A program made the position numbers and the translations under genes. Positions 42,441 to 50,722 of a stretch of DNA of 64,000 bases are shown here, in pieces (positions within the stretch are counted from its first letter, which is position 1; each line of letters begins with the position of its first letter). Under the pieces are notes generated by a model, which worked only from the letters and a program-made list of their open reading frames with translations, was not told the DNA's origin and searched no databases. Source of the DNA: Moraxella lacunata (lineage in GTDB: Bacteria; Pseudomonadota; Gammaproteobacteria; Pseudomonadales; Moraxellaceae); the NCBI RefSeq assembly GCF_900453205.1, contig NZ_UGQU01000003.1:604048-668047 (forward strand), in the 5' to 3' direction.

Positions 42441-43240
42441 TGACTTTTCTCTTGATTATCAATAACTTGAAACTCATTAAATAATTTTTCACCCAAATAT
42501 TCTAATAAAAACCAAGCAAATGAGTTTAAAACCATTATTTGTTGATTGGGTTCAATATATTTTTGTTTTTGTTGTTGATAAATGGTTAATTGAGATATTT
42601 GTTGTGCATCTTGATAAGTCTGTGGTAATGAAAATTCATTTAAAAATAAATGGTTAGTAGATTTTAAATGTGGTAAAAATAGTGAAATCCAATCATTCCT
42701 GTTTAATTTTCCAATCTGTTCTAGTTTTTTATCACAAATTGATGCCACAAAGGTTTTATAATGCATATTATTATTGATAGTAATAACTTCTATTTTGTTA
42801 TCAATTCGGTGTTTATAACTTTCAACCATTGGATAATTGATATAAAGTTTGCCAAATTCTGTTTCATTATTGAAAAACTCTAACATTGCATCAATGGTTT
42901 CTGGATTTTTGATGGAGTTATTTTTATCTTGACCATCATAATCAAAAAATAAAAATATCTCACTTATATTATTTTGTTTTAACTTCAAAAATTCATCAAA
43001 TTCTCCAAACTCTTTTTCATTATGTTGCTCAACAATAATTTGTTTGATGATTGGAAAAATATCAATAAAATCGATATCATTCTTATAGGATAAAATTTTA
43101 TTATAAAGCCCATAAATACTAATACCAATATAAAAGAAATCAACATTTCTATCTTTAAAAAAGATAGATTTTAATTGATTGAAAATGGCTTTGTCAGGTT
43201 TTTTACCCTCTAAAATACATAAAACAACTTCATTGCTCAT
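42437..43240 (-). CDS. TOPRIM-like protein paired with an AAA ATPase
   Basis: 267 residues. Motif order fits a TOPRIM/RloB-like nuclease fold: Glu11 in LCILEGKKPDKAIF, Asp100 and Asp102 in IFLFFDYDGQ, and NYPMVESYKH (Glu140). The rest is AT-rich and not recognised. It overlaps the upstream ATPase gene by 11 bases. ATPase plus TOPRIM pairs occur in OLD-type, AbiL and PARIS anti-phage systems, in which the ATPase senses and the TOPRIM protein cuts nucleic acid; which of these, if any, this is cannot be decided here. Confidence 0.65.
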   Translation of the reverse strand: MSNEVVLCILEGKKPDKAIFNQLKSIFFKDRNVDFFYIGISIYGLYNKILSYKNDIDFIDIFPIIKQIIVEQHNEKEFGEFDEFLKLKQNNISEIFLFFDYDGQDKNNSIKNPETIDAMLEFFNNETEFGKLYINYPMVESYKHRIDNKIEVITINNNMHYKTFVASICDKKLEQIGKLNRNDWISLFLPHLKSTNHLFLNEFSLPQTYQDAQQISQLTIYQQQKQKYIEPNQQIMVLNSFAWFLLEYLGEKLFNEFQVIDNQEKSQ

Positions 43241-44372
43241 TGTTAAAATGCCCTGCTTGATAAAGTTTTTCTAAATTATGGACTTCTCTTAATTCTTTTT
43301 CAGTTAAATTATTAAGAGATTTTATTTTTTTGCCATCAATAATAAATCCACAATCAGGACGAATGAAGTCATTGCTTAATAAATTGGTATTGTGCGTTGT
43401 CAAAATAACCTGAGTATTTGGTAGTGCTTTTAATTTTTCTATAATTTTTTCAGATAAAGCAAAATGATAAGAACAATCAAATTCATCAATAAATAATAAT
43501 GGAATTTGATTGTTGATTGTTTCTTGTAACCAATAGTAAAAAATAACTAAATTTCTTGTACCAGATGATGCAATATCAAATAATGGAAATTCTTTATTAC
43601 CTATCAGAACACCTATTCTTTTTCCACCATTATCAATTTCTATTAAGTTAAAATTTAACCCATTATCAAATAAAAAGTTTTCTAAATCTTTAAGTTTGTT
43701 ATCTTTTAAAATTTTGTCGCCAATATTGGCGGTATTATCATAGCCAATATGTGAATAGCCACTTGTTTCAATTGGTAACCCACGAAAGTGGGTAATTTTA
43801 TTGCAGAAATCAAAAAATTTTTTAAAAATAATATCTTTAAAATCATTATCATTGATTTTTATATTTTTATATAAATATTTGATAGATGATAAATTTTGCT
43901 CTGGATTTAATGATTTATCATATAAGGTTTGAAAACCATTGAGAGAAGATATAATGTCTTTTCCGATATGGTATTCAATAATAATTTCATTATCTATAGT
44001 TAATTGTTCGTATAATAATGTTCCATAAGGGTAACCGTGAGTTTTTTGATATTTATATATGACATTTGCCGGTTTATCAATATCAAAAAAAACAAAATGA
44101 AACTCAAATTCTGCATAATCACTTTCAGAATAGGCATTTAAGCAATCATAAGACCAAGATTTAAATTTATTGTCCGTCAAATGCGAAACCAAATCAAAAA
44201 TTGCCCAACCCAAATTAGATTTGCCAGTCCCATTTTCTCCATAAATTAATGCCAATTTTACCAAACCATTATGCGTACATTCGGGATTAAAGGCGTAATT
44301 ACTTGCTGTTAAATCAAATTCCAACGGCTCATTGAATTGACGATAATTGCGGACAGTAAATTTCTTTAACAT
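43230..44372 (-). CDS. AAA/ABC-type ATPase (AAA_15/AAA_21-like)
   Basis: 380 residues. N-terminal strand MLKKFTVRNYRQFNEPLEF and Walker A GENGTGKS (about 46-53) are typical of OLD/RecF-like ATPases; signature-like FDIASSGTRNLVIFYYW, Walker B IPLLFIDEFDCSYH and H-loop VILTTHNTNLL follow near 290-350. No nuclease domain is fused, consistent with a separate TOPRIM partner downstream. First gene of the minus-strand operon. AT-rich compared with neighbours. Confidence 0.85.
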   Translation of the reverse strand: MLKKFTVRNYRQFNEPLEFDLTASNYAFNPECTHNGLVKLALIYGENGTGKSNLGWAIFDLVSHLTDNKFKSWSYDCLNAYSESDYAEFEFHFVFFDIDKPANVIYKYQKTHGYPYGTLLYEQLTIDNEIIIEYHIGKDIISSLNGFQTLYDKSLNPEQNLSSIKYLYKNIKINDNDFKDIIFKKFFDFCNKITHFRGLPIETSGYSHIGYDNTANIGDKILKDNKLKDLENFLFDNGLNFNLIEIDNGGKRIGVLIGNKEFPLFDIASSGTRNLVIFYYWLQETINNQIPLLFIDEFDCSYHFALSEKIIEKLKALPNTQVILTTHNTNLLSNDFIRPDCGFIIDGKKIKSLNNLTEKELREVHNLEKLYQAGHFNNEQ

Positions 44373-44452
44373 AGTAAAATCTTAACCAAAATAAGGAACT
44401 ATTGATGTGTCAAGTCTTGACAAACTTTAAAAGTATATTCTAACACATTTTT

Positions 44453-44469
44453 CCGTAGAAAAACTACGG
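44453..44469. promoter_or_regulatory. Dyad upstream of the ATPase operon
   Basis: CCGTAG-AAAAA-CTACGG, a perfect 6-bp inverted repeat about 85 bases before the ATPase start and 120 before the divergent oxygenase. It could be an operator or a short hairpin; it has poly-T on both sides. Confidence 0.4.
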
Positions 44470-44591
44470 TAAATAAAATTTTTATTATACTTTCCAGATC
44501 CGAAAACCACCTTCCCATTTTCATTTATTCCCTCCCAAATCCAAAACCATTAAACTACGTCTAATTCTTTTCATTCAAACAGGAAAATCCA

Positions 44592-45539
44592 ATGAACCGC
44601 ATTACCCAAATCTTAAATATCAAGCACCCCATCGTCCAAGCCCCAATGTCTTGGCTGACGGACGCTCATCTGGTGGCAAGCGTTGCCGAGGCTGGCGGGC
44701 TTGGTTTTTTAGCCCCACACGCAGGGCAGACCACCAATCCAACTTCCAATCAAGATGTACTTGACCGTATGCGTAATGAAATCCGCAAGGTGAAGGCATT
44801 GACCGATAAGCCCTTTGGCGTGCCGTTTATGGTGTCTTATGATTTTTCGCTCATTCCCTTAATGGTGGATTTGTTCATTGAAGAGCGTGTGCCTGTGGTG
44901 CTGGATAACGGCTGGCTTGACCCTGAAATTTACGCCAAACTCAAACAGGCGGGCATTAAAATCATCTGCCGTTTGCCCAATCCCAATTTGGCGGACGCAC
45001 TAAAAGCCCAAGAATTGGGGGCGGATATTTTGGTGCTGACGGGCTTTGATGAGGGCGGTACTTTGCCGATGAAAGAAGTGGGCAGTTTTAATGTGCTGGC
45101 GGAATTTGTGGGTAAAGTAGATTTGCCAATCATGTTGGCTGGTGGTATTGCTGACAAAAAAGCGGTGCAGGCTGCCTTAACGCTTGGGGCAGAGGGGGTG
45201 TGGATTGGTACGGCATTTATCGCCACAACCGAGTGTCACAGCCATCAAAAGGTTAAAGAATGGATTGTAAATGCAACCGCTAATGATTTGCTGTTGTTCC
45301 GCACCGAGCCGTATTATTACCGCTCTTTGCCGACCGAATTGGCGAAAAAATGCTTTGAAATGAGTGAAAATGGGGCAACTCGCTCTGAAATTGCCAAGGT
45401 AATGAACGCTGGCACAGGAATGCGTTTGGGTATGTTAGAAGGCGATTTTGACAACGGTTATGTGTCGGTGGGCAATGGGATTTCTGCCATTGACCGTATC
45501 AAAAGTGTGCAAGAGCTGATTGATGAATTGATGAGATAA
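44592..45539 (+). CDS. Nitronate monooxygenase family protein
   Basis: 315 residues, FMN-binding TIM barrel. IKHPIVQAPMSWLTD, VASVAEAGGLGFLAP, LTGFDEGGT and LAGGIADKKAVQAALTLGAEGVWIGTAFIATTE are family hallmarks (2-nitropropane dioxygenase/NMO). Oxidises nitronates such as propionate-3-nitronate; some members are enoyl-ACP reductase relatives (FabK), so the substrate is uncertain. The upstream region resembles those before 28768 and 33342. A strong terminator follows. Confidence 0.88.
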   Translation: MNRITQILNIKHPIVQAPMSWLTDAHLVASVAEAGGLGFLAPHAGQTTNPTSNQDVLDRMRNEIRKVKALTDKPFGVPFMVSYDFSLIPLMVDLFIEERVPVVLDNGWLDPEIYAKLKQAGIKIICRLPNPNLADALKAQELGADILVLTGFDEGGTLPMKEVGSFNVLAEFVGKVDLPIMLAGGIADKKAVQAALTLGAEGVWIGTAFIATTECHSHQKVKEWIVNATANDLLLFRTEPYYYRSLPTELAKKCFEMSENGATRSEIAKVMNAGTGMRLGMLEGDFDNGYVSVGNGISAIDRIKSVQELIDELMR

Positions 45540-45546
45540 TTCAAAT

Positions 45547-45581
45547 AAAATGCAGGGCGAATATTTTCCCTGCATTTTTTT
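45547..45581 (+). terminator. Terminator after nitronate monooxygenase
   Basis: AAAATGCAGGG and CCCTGCATTTT pair with a 13-base loop, followed by TTT. Confidence 0.85.
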
Positions 45582-45597
45582 AAATCACAACTTTAAA

Positions 45598-46191
45598 TCA
45601 CAGATCCTGCACTGTTTTTGGCATGTTTTCCAGCATTTCGGTACTAAGTTTTTGCATAAGCGGTGTTTGGCTAAATTCCGACACCGCTTTTTTATTCTCA
45701 TCACTTAGCGTCTCAAAAACATGGGGTAGGCGAATGCCAATCCAAATCAGCGAACAAAACAAAAGCTTATCGCCCCATTCATCGCTATCCGCCGAAAGCG
45801 TAGGCAGGGCAGGCAAGGTACTGGTCAAAATATCGGTAGAGCGTGCCACAAAAGGGTGGGGCGTACCTGTGCCAAATCGCTCGGTAGAATAGGCTCGCAC
45901 GCCTTGTGTGGTAATGCCTAACGCCTTGGCAATGCGTGGCAAGTTGTAGGTAGGGTTGTCCGTGTACACATCGGGGGCGAGTGCCTGAATGATGAGCGGA
46001 GTCTCGGTGATGACATCGCCATTTTGCCACGCTAACGCAGGGACTTGGCTAAATGAATTGACGGCGACAAGCTCGTTTGGATTCTCCCACGGCACAACAA
46101 ACCGCAGGGCAAGTTCAATGTTTTTGGTGTATGCAATCATAAGAAGCATACGAGTATAAGGCGATGTGGTGCTGATATATAGGGTTTGCAT
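45598..46191 (-). CDS. Glutathione S-transferase family protein
   Basis: 197 residues. N-terminal thioredoxin-like part (LYISTTSPYTRMLLMIAYTKN, VPALAWQNGDVITETPLI with cis-Pro and the Glu-Thr glutathione contact) and a helical C-terminal domain. Not closely similar to the GST at 19788. Monocistronic; substrate unknown. Confidence 0.85.
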   Translation of the reverse strand: MQTLYISTTSPYTRMLLMIAYTKNIELALRFVVPWENPNELVAVNSFSQVPALAWQNGDVITETPLIIQALAPDVYTDNPTYNLPRIAKALGITTQGVRAYSTERFGTGTPHPFVARSTDILTSTLPALPTLSADSDEWGDKLLFCSLIWIGIRLPHVFETLSDENKKAVSEFSQTPLMQKLSTEMLENMPKTVQDL

Positions 46192-46421
46192 GAGGTGTCC
46201 TTTTTGTGGGGCGTGATTGTAAAGTAAATTTATTAAATCATTGAATTGTTTTAAATTTTATTTTATAATAACCTTGAATTAAAATCAAATATATTCCACT
46301 AATTTTTATTGGTCTACAAATTCTAATGTTTGTCAGTTTTGAAAAATTATCCTTATAAAGTGGTATTTAAATGATTTTAGCCGTCGTTTTGTGATTTAAT
46401 AATGGATAAGAGGATTTGCTG

Positions 46422-48038
46422 ATGTGTGCTGATAGATTTTTGGCGGGAAATTATCCGGATAGTCCAGAGGGTTTAACACAAGAAATTCAAAAAATTATTG
46501 ACAAAAATCAAGTAAGTGGCAAAGAGCTTCTTATGATAGATTTTACTGATTTGCATTATTCTGCAACATTGGATGTGGAGTGGGAGTTTGACGGTGTTTA
46601 TCAAAAAGAAATTAAAAGTGGAAAACATAATACTGATATTCATTTTGGATATGATTATCAAGAATTTGATAAACATTTTGACAACCTAATGAATGAAGCA
46701 AAATACGGTGTTAGGCTTCGCACGCCTTTTATTGATGAATTGATATCACTTGGCAAAACTTCGTTAATTGAATACTGTAAAAAACACACATTTTATCATT
46801 ATAAACCATTTTCAAAAACTTGTGATTGTCATACTTGTCAAACAACTGGAAAAATAACTTGTTCTAATTGTGGTGGCAAGGGAAAAAAGACTTGTTGGGG
46901 CTGTGGCGGTAGTGGTAATGAAAGCTATCAAGTGCCAGTTTATGACAATAAAGGAACAATTCGCAACTATCAAACCCAATATAGGCCTTGCTCTGCTTGT
47001 TTTGGTAGTGGTAAGAATAAGTGTGGTGATTGTGGCGGTAGTGGAAATATTGCTTGTCAAGAGTGTGGCGGCCAAGGTATTTTTACTCATATTATTAAAG
47101 TATCTGCAATTGCAGAACCTTATTATGGTGTTTATATTGACGAAAGTTATCATCTAACAGATTTACAAAAATTTTTAAATGAAAAAGGAATGGATTTTTG
47201 TGCCAAAAAAATTGATTTTAAATTAATGGAGCATTATCAAACCAAAGACAATAATTATCAATTTATTTATGACGGTAAAGACACCCAAACTCATTTGGTT
47301 TTAATGTTGCGAAATAAGGTGTATGATTGTTATGCTTTTTCTGCTCCACCTTATCCTTATATTCGCCCTAAGATTTTTGATGATTTGTTCTTTGATGAAT
47401 GGGGGTTTTTAAAAAATTCTTTTGATGAAAAGGGAAATATCAAAAAAGTTCAGGCAACTTTATTTTTTCATAAATATATGGAGCAACCTGCATTGGATAA
47501 GGCATTAAAAGATATTGCAAAACAGTACAATGCACAAATGGCGGTATTTTTTGCTTGTGAGGGATTTATTTCTTATGAAATGGCAAAAAATATTGGAAAT
47601 GCTTTAAGTCATATTTTGGGGGCAATTTCGCCAAGATATTCAAAATTTGCTTGGATAATTTTTTCTATTCCTGCTATTGTTATAACCTTTATCATTTCTG
47701 AATATTATTTTCAAAATGCTTTTAATGTTATTGAAATTATCATTGCTTTGTTTGCTGGATTGTTTTACTCTAGCATTTATACGATATTGATTGGATTATT
47801 GGCACTGTCTATGAGCCGACTTTATACTTATTGGGTTAATCAAAAAATCCCAAAAGAGTATAGATTAACACCTGATAATAAAACTGCAATGCGATATTGT
47901 ATTATTGCTGTTGCTATTGCATTTGCTTTGGGTGTAGTTTATGGGTTTTTGGCAAATAATGAGCAATTGCCAATGATTTCATCTGATTATTATTCATTTT
48001 TAATGAAAATTAAGAATGTTTATTCATCTATGAAATAG
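46422..48038 (+). CDS. DnaJ-type zinc-finger membrane protein, unknown function
   Basis: 538 residues from ATG 46422 (RBS AGAGGA; a TTG six bases upstream is possible). Residues about 1-125 have no recognised fold. At about 128-225 lie six CxxCxG-type repeats (CDCHTCQTTGK, CSNCGGKG, CWGCGGSG, CSACFGSG, CGDCGGSG, CQECGGQG), the same pattern as the zinc-binding region of DnaJ, but no J domain is present. A beta-rich middle follows, then three membrane helices near 412-430, 438-465 and 492-512. Probably an inner-membrane protein with the fingers in the cytoplasm. AT-rich and without operon partners. Confidence 0.8.
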   Translation: MCADRFLAGNYPDSPEGLTQEIQKIIDKNQVSGKELLMIDFTDLHYSATLDVEWEFDGVYQKEIKSGKHNTDIHFGYDYQEFDKHFDNLMNEAKYGVRLRTPFIDELISLGKTSLIEYCKKHTFYHYKPFSKTCDCHTCQTTGKITCSNCGGKGKKTCWGCGGSGNESYQVPVYDNKGTIRNYQTQYRPCSACFGSGKNKCGDCGGSGNIACQECGGQGIFTHIIKVSAIAEPYYGVYIDESYHLTDLQKFLNEKGMDFCAKKIDFKLMEHYQTKDNNYQFIYDGKDTQTHLVLMLRNKVYDCYAFSAPPYPYIRPKIFDDLFFDEWGFLKNSFDEKGNIKKVQATLFFHKYMEQPALDKALKDIAKQYNAQMAVFFACEGFISYEMAKNIGNALSHILGAISPRYSKFAWIIFSIPAIVITFIISEYYFQNAFNVIEIIIALFAGLFYSSIYTILIGLLALSMSRLYTYWVNQKIPKEYRLTPDNKTAMRYCIIAVAIAFALGVVYGFLANNEQLPMISSDYYSFLMKIKNVYSSMK

Positions 48039-48086
48039 GTGTTTAATTGTGGTTTATTATAAAAATAAGTGAAACGTTTGATCAAA

Positions 48087-48725
48087 ATGAAAGCCATTAT
48101 CATCGGAGCAACAGGAGCAACAGGCAAAGCCTTAACCCAAATGTTATTAAATAATGAGCATTATCAAAGTGTGGTTGTCTTTGTACGAAAGCCTGTGGCA
48201 ATTAACCACCCAAAATTAACTGTGCATTTGATTGATTTTGATACGCCCTATGATTGGGTGGATAAAGTAAAAGGCGATGTGCTGTTTTGCTGTCTTGGCA
48301 CAACTTTAAAACAAGCAGGCGGTCAAGAAAATCAACGCAAAATAGATTTTGATTATCCGCTTGTGTTTGCCAATATCGCCAAACAAAATGGCATTGCACG
48401 ATTTTTGGTATTGTCATCGGACGGAGCGAATGCAGATAGCCGATTGTTTTATTATCGTTTAAAAGGCGAATTGGAAACGGCTTTGCAAAATATTGGCTTA
48501 AACCATTTAACCATTTTGCGACCGCCTTTATTACAACGAGAAAACAGCGACCGTTTTGGCGAAATGGTCAGCGAAAAAGCCTTGTTATTTTTAAATCAAT
48601 TTGGTTTATTGTTATCCGCCAAACCTATGCCAACCGATGTTTTGGCAAGAGCAATGATTGAGGCGGTGGCACAGAATAAAACAGGGGTTTTGGAGAAGGG
48701 GGAGATTTGGGGGCTGGGGGGCTGA
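48087..48725 (+). CDS. NAD(P)H-binding Rossmann oxidoreductase (atypical SDR)
   Basis: 212 residues from ATG 48087 (MKAIIIGATGATGKALTQ); an earlier GTG at 48069 adds six residues. The GATGATG nucleotide loop, VVFVRKP, FCCLGTTLKQAGGQE and VLSSDGANADSRLFYYRLKGELE (catalytic Tyr/Lys-like YYRLKGE) resemble the HTATIP2/YwnB-like group. Function unknown, perhaps a quinone or flavin reductase. Lies 16 bases before the next small gene. Confidence 0.75.
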   Translation: MKAIIIGATGATGKALTQMLLNNEHYQSVVVFVRKPVAINHPKLTVHLIDFDTPYDWVDKVKGDVLFCCLGTTLKQAGGQENQRKIDFDYPLVFANIAKQNGIARFLVLSSDGANADSRLFYYRLKGELETALQNIGLNHLTILRPPLLQRENSDRFGEMVSEKALLFLNQFGLLLSAKPMPTDVLARAMIEAVAQNKTGVLEKGEIWGLGG

Positions 48726-48741
48726 TAATTGGATAATTTAA

Positions 48742-49296
48742 ATGAAAATTGAAAAATTAACACCTAATCAAATTGCTGAAAATATCATTTTAGGAAAATA
48801 TCCTTATAATTCTGATGAATACGGTGAAGCTGTTAATCGGATTTATTCTTTTGTTCATTTGGATAATTCGATTGATATTATTCAAAGAATGGCAAACTCG
48901 GATAAATTTGATGTATTATGTGCCTTATCTTTTATTATTTCCGAATCTCATTCTCGTGATTTGTTATGCAATCATAATCAATTAAAACCTATTATTAGAA
49001 AAGTATTATCCAAAAACTGTTATCGTGCTAATTTTGATTTGGTTGGTGTGTTAGGACTATTTATTGAGAATAGTTTGGCAGAGACAGATGATTATCTCAT
49101 ATATTTACACTTAATAGATTCTGATAATTATGTTGTTAATTTTTTGGCAATCAGTTATTTATTGCATTTCAATGATGAAGTTTTGCAAAAATTAAATACA
49201 TTGTCTGATTTTGATATGATTATAGAATTTCCAAATTGTATTGATAAACAATGGTTTGATAATTTAATTAAAGGTAAAATTTTTCTGAAAATTTAA
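48742..49296 (+). CDS. Protein of unknown function, helical
   Basis: 184 residues, acidic, predicted all-helical, no membrane segment. Leu/Ile-rich helices (SLAETDDYLIYLHLIDSDNY, then VVNFLAISYLLHFND) resemble HEAT-like or immunity-type proteins in general character, but I do not recognise a family. Strongly AT-rich. Follows the oxidoreductase gene after 16 bases, so may share its transcript. A further in-frame-looking remnant lies just downstream. Confidence 0.6.
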   Translation: MKIEKLTPNQIAENIILGKYPYNSDEYGEAVNRIYSFVHLDNSIDIIQRMANSDKFDVLCALSFIISESHSRDLLCNHNQLKPIIRKVLSKNCYRANFDLVGVLGLFIENSLAETDDYLIYLHLIDSDNYVVNFLAISYLLHFNDEVLQKLNTLSDFDMIIEFPNCIDKQWFDNLIKGKIFLKI

Positions 49297-49300
49297 TCGC

Positions 49301-49408
49301 CTTAACTCTTATTTATCGTCATTATAGGGATAAAGCATTGATTTTGGAATTATATGATAAACAAAATCCGTACTTATTTGATTTTGTAAATATTTACTTG
49401 TTCAAATA
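49301..49408 (+). pseudogene. Possible C-terminal remnant of an AT-rich accessory gene
   Basis: Open frame without start reads ALTLIYRHYRDKALILELYD, then KQNPYLFDFVNIYLFK and stop at 49408. Composition resembles the preceding unknown gene. Could equally be chance in AT-rich DNA. Confidence 0.3.
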
Positions 49409-49483
49409 ACCCCTTGACTTCCCCAAAAAATCGCTTATGATATATTTAAATTTTTAAACATATCAACTTAAAAGAGACCTTTT

Positions 49484-50695
49484 ATGCTATTCCAATCTTT
49501 CACTTTCCCCAACGGCACGACCGCCAAAAACCGCTTTTTCAAATCCGCAATGGAAGAACAGCTCGCCATAGACAATCAGCCAACCCAAACACTCGTCAAT
49601 TTGTATCGCACTTGGGCGATGGGCGGTGCGGGCGTGTTGGTTACGGGCAATGTGATGGTGTCGCCAAACGGCAAAGGCTCGGTGGGCGATGTTGTGGTGT
49701 CGGACGACCGCTCGCTCCCTATGCTCAAAGCGTGGGCAGATGCTGGCAAAACAGACGGCACACTAGTGATTATGCAAATCAACCACGCAGGCAAACAATC
49801 GCCCAAAGCCGTCAATCGTGAACCTGTTGCCCCAAGTGCCGTGCCACTGGTGGGAATGGACGGGTTTATCAATCCGCCACGAGCTCTGCAAGCAGTTGAA
49901 ATTGAAAAAATTATTGGCGAATTTATCACAACCGCCAAAATTGCTGAAAAAGCAGGGTTTAGCGGTGTGCAAATTCACGCGGCACACGGCTATTTGATTA
50001 GCCAATTTTTGTCGCCACACCACAATACCCGTACCGATGACTGGGGTGGAAGTTTAGATAACCGTATGAATTTTTTATTAAAAATTTATCAAGGCATTCG
50101 TGAAAATGTCCGTCCTGATTTTTTGGTTGGGGTAAAATTAAATTCAGCCGATTTTCAAAAAGGCGGTTTTGATGAAAATGACAGCTTGCAAGTGGTGGAA
50201 AAATTATCGCAAATGGGCATTGATTTTATTGAAATTTCTGGCGGAAACTACGAAAGCCCTGCCATGCTGGCTGAAAAATCCAGCACCCGCCAAAGGGAAG
50301 CGTTTTTCCTAGATTATGCCGAAAAAGCCCGCAAAATCAGCCAAGTGCCACTCATCATCACAGGCGGATTTAGAAGTGAAACGGCAATGAATGATGCCTT
50401 AAAAAGTGGCAATTTAGATTTAATCGGCATTGCTCGTCCTTTTGCCCTTGTGCCTGATTTACCCAATCAAATCAAAAATGGCACTTATGAAACGGTGCAA
50501 ACCGAGCGGATTAAAACAGGCGTTAAACCGCTTGATGACAAAATCGGCTCGGTGCTAGAAATGGACTGGTATATGAGCCAAATGACACTTATCGGTCAAG
50601 GCAAATCGCCCAATCCGAAATTGTCGGCTTGGAAAATTTTGTTTAAAACTTTATGGGAAAATGGCAAGGCGGGGCTTAGTACGGGGAGAAGTTAG
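49484..50695 (+). CDS. NADH:flavin oxidoreductase, Old Yellow Enzyme family
   Basis: 403 residues. FMN-binding TIM barrel with NRFFKSAMEE at the start, MQINHAGKQSP, IHAAHGYLISQFLSPHHNTRTDDWGG (His-Ala-x-His substrate site and the DxYGG-like loop), and LIGIARPFALVPDLP at the phosphate end. Lacks the C-terminal NADH domain of 2,4-dienoyl-CoA reductases. Reduces activated alkenes; physiological substrate unknown. RBS AAAGAGA. Confidence 0.9.
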   Translation: MLFQSFTFPNGTTAKNRFFKSAMEEQLAIDNQPTQTLVNLYRTWAMGGAGVLVTGNVMVSPNGKGSVGDVVVSDDRSLPMLKAWADAGKTDGTLVIMQINHAGKQSPKAVNREPVAPSAVPLVGMDGFINPPRALQAVEIEKIIGEFITTAKIAEKAGFSGVQIHAAHGYLISQFLSPHHNTRTDDWGGSLDNRMNFLLKIYQGIRENVRPDFLVGVKLNSADFQKGGFDENDSLQVVEKLSQMGIDFIEISGGNYESPAMLAEKSSTRQREAFFLDYAEKARKISQVPLIITGGFRSETAMNDALKSGNLDLIGIARPFALVPDLPNQIKNGTYETVQTERIKTGVKPLDDKIGSVLEMDWYMSQMTLIGQGKSPNPKLSAWKILFKTLWENGKAGLSTGRS

Positions 50696-50722
50696 GAAAT
50701 AAGTTGGCTTTGGATTTTGGTG

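Noticed and set aside
45175..45186. AGGCTGCCTTAA as a further uptake sequence
   Set aside because: Mismatch in the core and inside the conserved coding sequence of the nitronate monooxygenase (codons for QAALTLG), so chance is likelier.
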